Of a DNA stretch of 7,492 nt, positions 1 to 6,570 are shown piece by piece. Each line of letters starts with the position of its first letter. The stretch's first letter is position 1. The stretch is from Bacteroidota bacterium (GTDB taxonomy: Bacteria > Bacteroidota > Bacteroidia > Chitinophagales > Chitinophagaceae). The stretch covers positions 1 to 7,492 of the forward strand of contig JAEYVW010000286.1 in NCBI GenBank assembly GCA_023429365.1. The letters run 5' to 3'. A model generated the notes under the pieces. That model had not been told where the DNA came from and made no database searches. It was given only the letters and a program-made list of their open reading frames with translations. A program made the translations under genes and the position numbers.

Positions 1-726
1 CCACAGTCTAATTCGGACCCAGTGAAAGAAGGCCTGGACAAAATGGAAGAGGTGAAAACTTTTTTCCGTGAAGCAAAAGCATATCATGCGGCGCCTTCAA
101 AAGACGTGACCAATATTAAGTTTGAAGCAACAAAAAAACTGTTCGACAAAACCCAGAAATTATATGTCCATGCAAATACTGCCCGCCAGATCATGGTGGC
201 CTTGGACATGGCAAAAGAGTTTGGTTTTGACCTCGTAATAGTGGGCGGAAGCGATAGCTGGCAGGTTGCCGACCTGTTGAAAGAAAACAATGTGGCGGTT
301 GTTCTCCAGTCGTCTCACAGTTTACCGACACTCGATGATGACGATGTGGATCAGCCTTACAAAACCGCCGCAGCTCTCCAAAAAGCCGGCGTACTCTTTT
401 CGATTTCCGATGATGACGGCCAGACCCGCGGACGTAACCTCGCATTCAATGCGGGAACTGCCGCCGCATATGGTCTTACCCAGGAAGAAGCACTCCAGGC
501 GATCACTCTTAATGCAGCCAAGATCCTCGGTGTAGCCGACAAGACCGGAAGCCTGGAAGAGGGAAAGGATGCCAATATCGTGATCAGCGAAGGCGATATC
601 CTGGATATGAGGACCAGTGTAGTGACTGATGCATTTATCCAGGGACGTAAGATCGACCTGACCGATAAACACAGACTTCTCAACGAGCGCTATAACCAGA
701 AATACAACATTAAGAAGCCGTTCTAG
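1..726 (+). CDS. Amidohydrolase family protein, C-terminal part (5' end outside window)
   Basis: The reading frame is open from base 1, so the true start lies upstream; 241 codons are visible and end at TAG 724-726. The sequence resembles the C-terminal half of a metal-dependent amidohydrolase TIM barrel of the imidazolonepropionase-like type. It shows a strand-5 type VHA (His codon at 169-171), then a VIVGGSDSW segment, a PTLDDDDVDQPY segment, SISDDDG with the likely strand-8 catalytic Asp, and the typical closing block with AITLNAAKILGV and GSLEEGKDANIV followed by GDILDM. This closing block is the small beta domain that completes the fold. The substrate cannot be told from this part. The N-terminal HxH metal motif would be upstream. 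Where strand 6 normally carries a His (HG), this protein has GG, so the metal site may be altered. It is convergent with secA and shares a terminator region with it. The family call is firm; the specific activity is unknown. Confidence 0.85.
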   Translation, partial: PQSNSDPVKEGLDKMEEVKTFFREAKAYHAAPSKDVTNIKFEATKKLFDKTQKLYVHANTARQIMVALDMAKEFGFDLVIVGGSDSWQVADLLKENNVAVVLQSSHSLPTLDDDDVDQPYKTAAALQKAGVLFSISDDDGQTRGRNLAFNAGTAAAYGLTQEEALQAITLNAAKILGVADKTGSLEEGKDANIVISEGDILDMRTSVVTDAFIQGRKIDLTDKHRLLNERYNQKYNIKKPF

Positions 727-802
727 ATGCCGGGACGCCATCGTAATGCTAAATATCACACAGTTCCATCATCTAGTATCTGGTATCCAGCTTCGAGCAT
801 AC

Positions 803-842
803 AAAAAAAAGCAGCCCCGGAATTATCCGGGGCCGTTCTTTT
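803..842. terminator. Bidirectional rho-independent terminator
   Basis: A perfect 7-bp stem, GCCCCGG (814-820) with CCGGGGC (827-833), closes a 6-base AT-rich loop. On the plus strand it is followed by CGTTCTTTT (834-842), and it ends the amidohydrolase transcript about 90 bases after the stop. Eight A residues lie upstream at 803-810, so on the minus strand the same stem is followed by TGC and a run of T. It can therefore also stop secA transcripts, about 200 bases beyond the secA stop codon. The T tract is better on the minus strand. The position between convergent genes fits a shared terminator. Confidence 0.85.
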
Positions 843-960
843 CCAACCGTCCATTGTTGATATTTTGATCCGATCAGTGTCGGAGTTTATGCGAGTTGTT
901 CGATTTCTGCGTCGTAACTAACACAAATCTAATGTCGACTTTACGATTCTGCAATAGTAA

Positions 961-1000
961 AAATACCTGTTTTTAATAAATGTTAATTTCCTGGGTATTT
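961..1000 (-). terminator. Possible weak secA-proximal terminator
   Basis: AAATACC (961-967) and GGTATTT (994-1000) form a 7-bp inverted repeat with a 26-base AT-rich loop. Read on the minus strand, the second arm merges into a run of T, starting about 30 bases after the secA stop codon. The stem is AT-rich and the loop is long, so it would be weak. The GC-rich hairpin further downstream is the better candidate for ending secA transcription. Confidence 0.25.
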
Positions 1001-1030
1001 CCAGATATCTCATACCGACATAATAGCGTT

Positions 1031-4000
1031 TTATGCCTCCTTACCGTGGCAATTCTTGTATTTCTTTCCGCTTCCGCAGGGGCAGGGATCGTTTCGACCG
1101 ATCTTAGGCCCTACCTTAACGGGTTCCTGTTTCACCGCTGTACCGGGACCTCCGGGTTCAAAGCGATCCCGCTCATTGGCAGCATAGTCTTCACCCGCTG
1201 CATCCACTTCCTCTTTGTTGGCCCGCATCTTACTGTAGTCGGTCTTTTGTGGACGGCCCTCTTTCAGTGGGGCATTTTCCTGCTGTACGGGAATGGCCGC
1301 ATGGGTAAGGAAGGTCACAATATCCTTGTTCACTTCCGCGTCCATGTTTTTAAATTGCTGGAACGCCTCCACTTTATAGATCACCAGGGGGTCTTTTTGT
1401 TCCAGGTAGGCGGTTTGTACGCTTTGCTTGAGGTCATCCATCGCCCGCAGGTGTTCTTTCCATGCATCATCGATCACAGCCAGGGTAATGGTTTTTTCAA
1501 GAGCATGAACAAGCTCTTCACCGTTTGTATTAAGTGTCTTATCGAGGGAAACCAGGACATTCAGTCCTTTTCTTCCATCAGAAAACGGCACTACCACGTT
1601 TTCGATCTGGCTGCCCTGAGTAAGGCGGATATTTTTAAAAACGGGAATAGCCTGTGTTTTCAGGGCTTCCTTATGAGCGGCATAAGCTCCAGTAGCTTCA
1701 GCATATAATTTATCAATGACCGAGTTTATATCACCTTTCTTAAATTCTTCTTCCTCAATTTTTGTTTCCAGGCCGAAGTTCACAATACAGGCCATCTTAA
1801 ATCCTTCAAAATCTTCCTGTTCGCGGAAACCGGATATCAGGCCTTCTGTCACTACAGAAAACGCGTTGTCGAGGTCCAGTGCAAGGCGCTCTCCAAACAA
1901 GGCGTGCTGGCGTTTTCCATAGATTACGTTACGCTGTTTGTTCATCACATCATCATATTCCAGCAGGCGTTTCCTGATACCAAAGTTGTTTTCCTCCACT
2001 TTCTTCTGTGCACGCTGGATGCTATTACTGATCATGCTGTGCTGGATCACATCGCCTTCCTTGTAACCAAGTTTATCCATCATCGAAGCGATACGCTCAC
2101 TGCCGAACATACGCATCAGGTCGTCTTCAAGCGAAACATAGAACTGCGAACTACCTGGATCACCCTGGCGACCGGCACGTCCACGCAACTGCCTGTCGAC
2201 CCTCCGGCTTTCATGTCTTTCCGTACCGATGATCGCAAGGCCACCGGCTTCTTTCACGCCGGGCCCGAGCTTGATATCCGTACCGCGACCTGCCATGTTG
2301 GTGGCGATGGTAACTGCGCCGGCCAAACCAGCTTCTGCGACGATCTGCGCTTCCCGGGCGTGTTGTTTCGCGTTCAAAACATTATGCGCGATCTTTTTTT
2401 GTTGCAGCATGCGGCTTAGCAATTCACTTACCTCCACCGAAGTGGTACCCACAAGTACCGGCCTTCCGGCATTTCGAAGCGCTTCAATCTCGTCAATCGC
2501 TGCCCTGAACTTTTCGCGTTTGGTTTTATATACAAGATCCTGCCTGTCCTGGCGGACCATCGGGAGGTTGGTTGGAATAGAAACCACGTCCAGTTTATAG
2601 ATACTCCACAACTCCGCTGCTTCAGTTTCCGCAGTACCCGTCATACCCGCCAGCTTGTGATACATCCTGAAGTAATTCTGTAGTGTGATCGTCGCATAGG
2701 TCTGAGTAGCTGCTTCGATCTTTACATTTTCCTTTGCCTCCAGCGCCTGGTGCAGACCATCACTATAGCGGCGACCTTCCATGATACGACCGGTTTGCTC
2801 ATCCACGATTTTGATGGCGCCATCGATGATCACATATTCTACATCTTTTTCAAAAAGCGTATAGGCTTTTAGCAATTGTTGTACCGTATGGATCCTGTCA
2901 GCTTTTTGCGAATAGTCGTTGAGCAAAGCTTCTTTCTGCAATAATTTTTCTTCCGCGCTGCTTTCACTTTTTTCAACCTCGGCCAGTTTTACACCAATGT
3001 CGGGTAAAACAAAAAATTCGGGATCCTCACCTGACTTCGTAATTGCATTCAATCCCTGGTCGGTGAGCTCAACCGAGTTATTTTTCTCTTCAATATGAAA
3101 TAGAAGTTCCGAATCAACGATATGCATATTGCGCATCTGATCCTGCAGGTAGTAGTTCTCTGCTTTCTGCAATTTCACTTTGTTGCCAGGTTCACTGAGG
3201 AACTTGATCAGCGGTCCGTATTTGGGGAGACCGCGATAAGCCCTGAACAGGTGCAGACCGCCGGTCTTGGCATCGTCTTCCCCTTTTTCAAAAAGCTTTT
3301 TTGCTTCATTTAGGCTATGACGAACAATACGCTCCTGTTCCTGTACCAGTTGTTGTATCCTTGGTTTGTGTACATGGTACTGCTGGTCTTCACCCCTTGG
3401 TACTGGTCCGGAAATGATGAGAGGCGTACGCGCATCATCGATCAATACGGAGTCGACCTCATCCACCATAGCGAAATGATGTTTGCGTTGCACCATTTCT
3501 TCCGGTGTATGTACCATGTTATCGCGGAGGTAATCAAAACCAAATTCGTTGTTGGTCCCGTATGTGATATCGGCCAGGTATGCTCTTCTCCTTTCTTCGG
3601 TGTTGGGCTGGTGTTTATCGATACAATCTACTTTCAGGCCAAGCCATTCAAAGATCGGCCCGTTCCATTCCTGGTCACGACGTGCCAGGTAATCGTTCAC
3701 CGTCACAATATGAACACCCTCTCCAGGTAAAGCATTCAAGTAGGCAGGCAGGGTAGAAACAAGTGTTTTACCTTCACCCGTTGCCATCTCCGCGATCTTA
3801 CCGGAGTGTAGCACGGCGCCACCGATCAACTGCACATCATAGTGTACCATGTTCCAGGTCACCTCGGTACCACCGGCGGTCCATTTATTTTTGTAGATAG
3901 CCTTATCGCCATCAATATTGATATATTCTTTCTTTACACTAAAGTCGCGGTCCAGATCTGTTGCAGTTGAAACAACCTCCTCGTTTTCTTTAAAGCGGCG

Positions 4001-4357
4001 CGCTGTTTCTTTAATCACAGCAAAAGCTTCCGGAAGGATTTCATTTAATATCTCCTCAATTTTTTTGTCACGCTCTTTTTTCAGTTTATCCACTTCCTGG
4101 TAGATCGCATCTTTTCCAAGCAGGTCGCTGAAACTAAGTCCTTCCGCCTCGCGGTTTTTCGATGCTATCGCTTCATCGGTGGCAGTTAAGTGGGCCTTTA
4201 TTCTCTGGCGAAATTCCTGTGTCTTATTACGGAGATCATCGTTGCTCAGGGAAGCATATTCTGAGAAAAACTGGTTGACCTTTTGAACGACGGGTAAGAT
4301 TCTCTTTACATCCTTATCCGATTTGTTACCAAACAGTTTTGAAAAAAAACCAATCAT
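1031..4357 (-). CDS. secA: SecA, ATP-driven motor of the Sec preprotein translocase
   Basis: SecA binds preproteins and drives them through SecYEG by ATP hydrolysis at the cytoplasmic face of the inner membrane. The 1108-residue product is complete. Walker A is MATGEGKT (191-198), preceded by YDVQLIGG (173-180). The DEAD-type Walker B is VDEVDS (298-303), followed by [12 protein letters not shown]. The second nucleotide-binding fold shows [10 protein letters not shown] (687-696) and [14 protein letters not shown] (722-735). [10 protein letters not shown] is at 571-580. The helical scaffold segment has [14 protein letters not shown] (about 963-976). A charged linker (about 1020-1085) leads to the C-terminal zinc-binding SEC-C motif with C1092, C1094, C1103 and H1104, which in known SecA proteins contacts SecB and lipids. 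It is about 200 residues longer than E. coli SecA (901) because of insertions before Walker A and in the preprotein cross-linking region. The ATG at 4357 gives the usual N-terminus (hydrophobic start, [12 protein letters not shown]). No Shine-Dalgarno is present. It has its own promoter and diverges from the lipoprotein gene. Confidence 0.98.
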   Translation of the reverse strand: MIGFFSKLFGNKSDKDVKRILPVVQKVNQFFSEYASLSNDDLRNKTQEFRQRIKAHLTATDEAIASKNREAEGLSFSDLLGKDAIYQEVDKLKKERDKKIEEILNEILPEAFAVIKETARRFKENEEVVSTATDLDRDFSVKKEYINIDGDKAIYKNKWTAGGTEVTWNMVHYDVQLIGGAVLHSGKIAEMATGEGKTLVSTLPAYLNALPGEGVHIVTVNDYLARRDQEWNGPIFEWLGLKVDCIDKHQPNTEERRRAYLADITYGTNNEFGFDYLRDNMVHTPEEMVQRKHHFAMVDEVDSVLIDDARTPLIISGPVPRGEDQQYHVHKPRIQQLVQEQERIVRHSLNEAKKLFEKGEDDAKTGGLHLFRAYRGLPKYGPLIKFLSEPGNKVKLQKAENYYLQDQMRNMHIVDSELLFHIEEKNNSVELTDQGLNAITKSGEDPEFFVLPDIGVKLAEVEKSESSAEEKLLQKEALLNDYSQKADRIHTVQQLLKAYTLFEKDVEYVIIDGAIKIVDEQTGRIMEGRRYSDGLHQALEAKENVKIEAATQTYATITLQNYFRMYHKLAGMTGTAETEAAELWSIYKLDVVSIPTNLPMVRQDRQDLVYKTKREKFRAAIDEIEALRNAGRPVLVGTTSVEVSELLSRMLQQKKIAHNVLNAKQHAREAQIVAEAGLAGAVTIATNMAGRGTDIKLGPGVKEAGGLAIIGTERHESRRVDRQLRGRAGRQGDPGSSQFYVSLEDDLMRMFGSERIASMMDKLGYKEGDVIQHSMISNSIQRAQKKVEENNFGIRKRLLEYDDVMNKQRNVIYGKRQHALFGERLALDLDNAFSVVTEGLISGFREQEDFEGFKMACIVNFGLETKIEEEEFKKGDINSVIDKLYAEATGAYAAHKEALKTQAIPVFKNIRLTQGSQIENVVVPFSDGRKGLNVLVSLDKTLNTNGEELVHALEKTITLAVIDDAWKEHLRAMDDLKQSVQTAYLEQKDPLVIYKVEAFQQFKNMDAEVNKDIVTFLTHAAIPVQQENAPLKEGRPQKTDYSKMRANKEEVDAAGEDYAANERDRFEPGGPGTAVKQEPVKVGPKIGRNDPCPCGSGKKYKNCHGKEA

Positions 4358-4411
4358 ATGTTGTATTATTGGAATTGTAGATTTCTGTTAAACAAGATTT
4401 ACTACCCGGTC

Positions 4412-4442
4412 AAAAAGGATGCTATTGTATAGCCCAGGTCAT
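4412..4442 (-). promoter_or_regulatory. secA leader: six-codon mini-ORF overlapping a hairpin plus T run
   Basis: About ten bases inside the predicted secA transcript, an ATG (4442-4440, minus strand) opens a six-codon frame encoding MTWAIQ that ends at TAG (4424-4422). Its last codons form one arm and the loop of a hairpin, GCTAT/ATAGC with an ACA loop (4421-4433), flanked by GG and CC that could pair across a two-base bulge. Five T residues follow at once on the minus strand (4416-4412). This is the layout of an attenuator, but the stem is only 5-7 bp and the frame is tiny, so chance is quite possible. The peptide is far too short for SecM-style ribosome arrest in the exit tunnel. Confidence 0.2.
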
Positions 4443-4456
4443 TTTGGCAGGGGCAG

Positions 4457-4485
4457 CAAAGATAATGGAATTGAGGCAGGGTAAA
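4457..4485 (-). promoter_or_regulatory. secA promoter, Bacteroidota type
   Basis: On the minus strand, TATCTTTG (4464-4457) matches the Bacteroidota -7 consensus TAnnTTTG exactly. Seventeen bases upstream, TTTA (4485-4482) is a three-of-four match to the -33 TTTG, although the spacing is about three bases shorter than at the other genes here. The predicted start of transcription is near 4453, giving a leader of about 95 bases. The bases after the -7 box (CTGCC) resemble those at the atpG and scpB promoters. Confidence 0.6.
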
Positions 4486-4604
4486 CAGGCGAATCGATGG
4501 TTATAACGCAAAATTACACGAATGATAAAATCATAAGTGCTTATATTGCAAAGCCTTCGTGGATGACTGGACAATCATTGTCCGAGCCGTCCCTCCTTTT
4601 AACT

Positions 4605-4612
4605 TACTCTTG
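4605..4612 (+). promoter_or_regulatory. Candidate -7 element for the lipoprotein gene
   Basis: TACTCTTG matches TAnnTTTG at seven of eight positions and is followed by CAGAC, similar to the other promoters in the window. No good -33 TTTG sits at the expected distance; the nearest TTG (4578-4580) is 24 bases away. If used, transcription would begin around 4616 and leave a leader of about 14 bases before the ATG at 4630. Confidence 0.35.
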
Positions 4613-4629
4613 CAGACTTGCCGATAAAT

Positions 4630-5361
4630 ATGAGAAAACTCAATCATCATATTATTTCTATTTTGATCTTCCTGGGACTGTTTACAGGCTGCGATATTGT
4701 GGACAAGCGACCTGAGCGGAAAACAGAGCCTGGCCTTACTTTCTTCGATTACCGTGTCCGGGGGGATGAAGAGCGAAATGTAGTGACCATTACACTTCGG
4801 TTCAGGGATTACGATGCTGACGGCGACCCATTCTCGCTGGTGGCACCTGCCAAAGTGGAGTTTGACGGGCTTGAGCTTACACCGGATAGTTCGGTCATGA
4901 ATGGCGTATATTATGAAACCAGTACTACAGTACCCGAATTCGTAGGTGATCATTCGATTGTGTACACCGACGGCGAAGGCCGGACTTATACGGAGGAATT
5001 CAACTTTGTGCAACCGGTATTATTGAAGGAGTTGCCGTCAAAGCTCTCACGGCAGGACCTGGTTTTGGAGCTGGGTGGAGTGGACAGTACGCAGCAAATC
5101 CACGTTTTAATGAACGACACAAGCTTCTATAGTAGGGGGATCGAAATATTTGATACAGTTCGGAACGGCCGCATCGTCATCAGCCAGGCTGAACTCGGCA
5201 GACTGAGAGATGGCCCGGTTTTTCTTGAAATTTACCGGGAAAAGAATGCAGCTCTTCGGGAAGCTACCCCGGCAGGTGGCAGCCTGACCATTTCGTACAA
5301 TCTCAAGCGATCATTTGAGCTTTTACAGGCTGAAGAACAGAAGGGTGAACCAGGAAGTTAG
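4630..5361 (+). CDS. Putative lipoprotein of unknown function
   Basis: The 243-residue product starts with a basic N-terminus (MRK), a hydrophobic stretch (residues 8-18) and FTGC, a lipobox with F in place of the usual L at -3 and the lipidated Cys at position 21. It should be exported by Sec, lipidated and anchored in the periplasm or outer membrane. The mature part looks beta-rich. An N-terminal segment (about 36-130) contains DYDADGD (60-66), a D-x-D-x-D-G loop that could bind calcium and that is common in Bacteroidota lipoproteins of Ig-like type. A second segment (about 138-230) has alternating hydrophobic residues. I recognise no enzyme motif. A TTG at 4618 would add four residues, but the ATG at 4630 gives a standard signal peptide. 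The gene diverges from secA and lies 139 bases before atpG, from which it seems separately transcribed. I can name no function. Confidence 0.85.
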   Translation: MRKLNHHIISILIFLGLFTGCDIVDKRPERKTEPGLTFFDYRVRGDEERNVVTITLRFRDYDADGDPFSLVAPAKVEFDGLELTPDSSVMNGVYYETSTTVPEFVGDHSIVYTDGEGRTYTEEFNFVQPVLLKELPSKLSRQDLVLELGGVDSTQQIHVLMNDTSFYSRGIEIFDTVRNGRIVISQAELGRLRDGPVFLEIYREKNAALREATPAGGSLTISYNLKRSFELLQAEEQKGEPGS

Positions 5362-5378
5362 CGGCATTTTCACCCTTT
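5341..5378 (+). terminator. Inverted repeat at the lipoprotein gene 3' end, possible terminator
   Basis: AAGGGTGAA (5341-5349) and TTCACCCTT (5369-5377) form a perfect 9-bp stem around a 19-base loop that contains the TAG stop codon (5359-5361). Only a short T run follows (TTTAT), and the first arm is inside the coding sequence. It may stop or stabilise the lipoprotein mRNA before the atpG promoter, but it is not a classical terminator. Confidence 0.35.
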
Positions 5379-5389
5379 ATCCACCCTGT

Positions 5390-5403
5390 ATTCAAATTTG
5401 AAT
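5390..5403. promoter_or_regulatory. 14-bp perfect palindrome upstream of the atpG promoter
   Basis: ATTCAAATTTGAAT reads the same on both strands and ends five bases before the candidate -33 element of atpG (5409). That is a natural place for an operator bound by a dimeric regulator. It is AT-rich, and I know no regulator for this exact site, so chance remains possible. Confidence 0.25.
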
Positions 5404-5408
5404 TTGTA

Positions 5409-5440
5409 TATGGAAAATCAGCCCGCAGCCCATACCTTTG
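5409..5440 (+). promoter_or_regulatory. atpG promoter, Bacteroidota type
   Basis: TACCTTTG (5433-5440) is an exact match to TAnnTTTG and is followed by CGGCC. TATG (5409-5412), a three-of-four match to the -33 TTTG, lies 20 bases upstream, the same spacing as at scpB and lysA. Transcription would start near 5444 and give a leader of about 57 bases. Confidence 0.65.
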
Positions 5441-5500
5441 CGGCCTCAAAGACACGGTTTATTCCCAATTTCGGGCGGCCGGGCCTTTAAAACTTCCAAA

Positions 5501-6382
5501 ATGGCAGGACAACTTAAAGAAGTACGTAACCGTATCAAATCAGTACAGAGTACGCAGCAAATTACCAAAGCCATGAAAATGGTGAGCGCGGCCAAATTGC
5601 GCCGGGCACAAGACGCCATCGTACAAATGCGGCCCTATGCACAGAAGCTGCAGGAACTGTTGAGCAATATTGTAAGCAGCAGCGAAGGTGAGGTCGGAAT
5701 GTCACTGGCCAATGAACGTACCGTTGAAAAGGTTTTGCTGATCGTAATCACCAGTGATCGCGGACTGGCCGGCGCTTTTAATGCCAACATCATTAAGCTG
5801 ACAAAAGCTACAATTGCTGAAAAATATGCTGAACAGCAGAAAAAAGGTAACCTGACCATCTGGAGTATCGGTAAAAAAGGATACGAGCATTTCCTGAAGA
5901 ATAATTATAAAACCGACGCGACGCATAAAGACATTTTCCTGCACCTCAATTTTGAGAATGTGCAGAAAGCTTCGCAGGCCGCTATGAAGGCTTTCGAGGA
6001 AAAGCAGTTTGATGTGATTGAGATCGTTTACAGCCAGTTCAAAAATGCGGCAACCCAAATTTTCAAGGTAGAAAGATTCTTACCTATTCCTAAAGTTGAG
6101 AAAAAAGAGGGTGAGAAGAAATCTGATTTCATCTATGATCCTTCCAAAGAGGAGTTGGTAACGGAGCTGATGCCGAAAATTCTCAATACGCAATTATATA
6201 AAGCGGTACTGGATTCAAATGCTTCCGAGCACGGGGCCCGCATGACCGCCATGGATAAAGCCAGCGAAAATGCTAATGAAATGCTGCGATCCCTGAAGAT
6301 ATCTTATAACAGGGCCCGCCAGGCTGCTATCACTACTGAATTGACCGAGATCGTAAGCGGTGCCGCGGCGCTACAGGGTTAG
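5501..6382 (+). CDS. atpG: ATP synthase F1 gamma subunit
   Basis: The gamma subunit is the central rotating shaft of F-type ATP synthase, linking the c-ring in the membrane to the catalytic alpha3-beta3 head. The 293-residue product is full length. The N-terminal helix carries the conserved block SVQSTQQITKAMKMVSAAKL (14-33). The central Rossmann-like part has SDRGLAGAFN (85-94), where many homologues have a Cys and Gly in place of the second Ala and following residues. The C-terminal helix ends with the family signature ITTELTEIVSGAAA (277-290). A lysine-rich segment with KKEGEKKSDF (201-210) looks like a small insertion. The ATG at 5501 starts the usual MAGQLKEVRNRI. An upstream in-frame TTG at 5438 lies in the promoter and is rejected. 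No Shine-Dalgarno is seen; the start is preceded by A-rich sequence. atpA, atpD and atpH are not adjacent on either side, unlike the common atpHAGD order. Confidence 0.98.
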   Translation: MAGQLKEVRNRIKSVQSTQQITKAMKMVSAAKLRRAQDAIVQMRPYAQKLQELLSNIVSSSEGEVGMSLANERTVEKVLLIVITSDRGLAGAFNANIIKLTKATIAEKYAEQQKKGNLTIWSIGKKGYEHFLKNNYKTDATHKDIFLHLNFENVQKASQAAMKAFEEKQFDVIEIVYSQFKNAATQIFKVERFLPIPKVEKKEGEKKSDFIYDPSKEELVTELMPKILNTQLYKAVLDSNASEHGARMTAMDKASENANEMLRSLKISYNRARQAAITTELTEIVSGAAALQG

Positions 6383-6415
6383 TCGTTAGTTCGGAGTCGG
6401 GAGTCATTAGTCAGG
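6381..6415 (+). repeat. Five tandem AGTC heptads after atpG
   Basis: Five consecutive 7-base units each begin with AGT: AGTCGTT, AGTTCGG, AGTCGGG, AGTCATT and AGTCAGG. The first begins with the AG of the atpG stop codon TAG (6380-6382). The 7-base phase is kept without gaps for 35 bases and is lost after 6415. It resembles short tandemly repeated heptanucleotides known from intergenic DNA of cyanobacteria and some other bacteria. It has no coding role here; a function is unknown. Confidence 0.7.
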
Positions 6416-6463
6416 TGGTTTTCCCCATTCTGTTTTTCTTGTTTTAAAATGTTGATAACTGCG

Positions 6464-6495
6464 TTTTCACCTGCAAACCTGAGGGTGTATTTTCG
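6464..6495 (+). promoter_or_regulatory. scpB promoter, Bacteroidota type
   Basis: TATTTTCG (6488-6495) matches TAnnTTTG at seven of eight positions and is followed by TCGCC. TTTT (6464-6467) sits 20 bases upstream as a -33 candidate. Transcription would begin near 6499, giving a leader of about 72 bases. A second seven-of-eight match, TATTATTG (6508-6515), lacks a -33 partner. Confidence 0.45.
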
Positions 6496-6539
6496 TCGCC
6501 TTGGTATTATTATTGAACCTTTTTTAAATTAATCGCTTT

Positions 6540-6564
6540 AAGGTGAGATTCATTCACCCTTTTT
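6540..6564 (+). terminator. Hairpin plus T run in the scpB leader
   Basis: GGTGA (6542-6546) pairs with TCACC (6554-6558) around a 7-base loop. AA at 6540-6541 can extend the stem to TT at 6560-6561 across a bulged C. A run of five T (6560-6564) follows, and the scpB ATG starts six bases later. It may be the end of atpG read-through transcripts or a weak attenuator in the scpB leader. The stem is short. Confidence 0.3.
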
Positions 6565-6570
6565 AGTGTT

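Larger units (their letters stand above)
727..1030. other. Convergent intergenic spacer between amidohydrolase gene and secA
   Basis: This 304-base stretch lies between two genes that converge. I see no credible coding sequence in it: the one short open frame starting at 727 has no family features and runs through the terminator hairpin. It holds a strong GC-rich hairpin at 814-833 and a weaker AT-rich inverted repeat at 961-1000, both described separately. A small 5-bp inverted repeat (869-873 with 880-884) is too weak to interpret. The rest is AT-rich and shows no tRNA, no repeat array and no clear promoter. Confidence 0.6.

Noticed and set aside
727..921. 64-codon open frame right after the amidohydrolase stop
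   Set aside because: It runs through the strong terminator hairpin, has no recognisable motif and no promoter, and its composition is that of spacer DNA.
980..1708. Plus-strand open frame of 242 codons opposite the secA 3' end, with further ones at 1904-2419 and 3317-3730
   Set aside because: They lie entirely or almost entirely opposite a clearly real secA, have low-complexity translations without family motifs, and are explained by codon bias of the true gene on the other strand.
4618..4629. TTG start adding four residues to the lipoprotein
   Set aside because: The ATG at 4630 directly gives a normal basic-hydrophobic-lipobox signal peptide.
4497..4715. 72-codon plus-strand frame in the secA-lipoprotein spacer
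   Set aside because: It overlaps the lipoprotein signal-peptide region in another frame and lacks any domain or conserved feature.
5438..5500. In-frame TTG that would extend AtpG by 21 residues
   Set aside because: The TTG is part of the predicted -7 box and the extra residues do not belong to the AtpG family; the ATG at 5501 gives the standard N-terminus.
5086..5562. 14-base direct repeat AGTACGCAGCAAAT at 5086-5099 and 5549-5562
   Set aside because: Both copies are inside coding sequence and encode STQQI; in AtpG this is a conserved family motif, so the match is most likely coincidence of codon choice.
5369..6562. 10-base repeat TTCACCCTTT at 5369-5378 and 6553-6562
   Set aside because: One copy is upstream of a promoter and the other downstream of one, and both take part in different hairpins; no common geometry supports a shared regulatory site.
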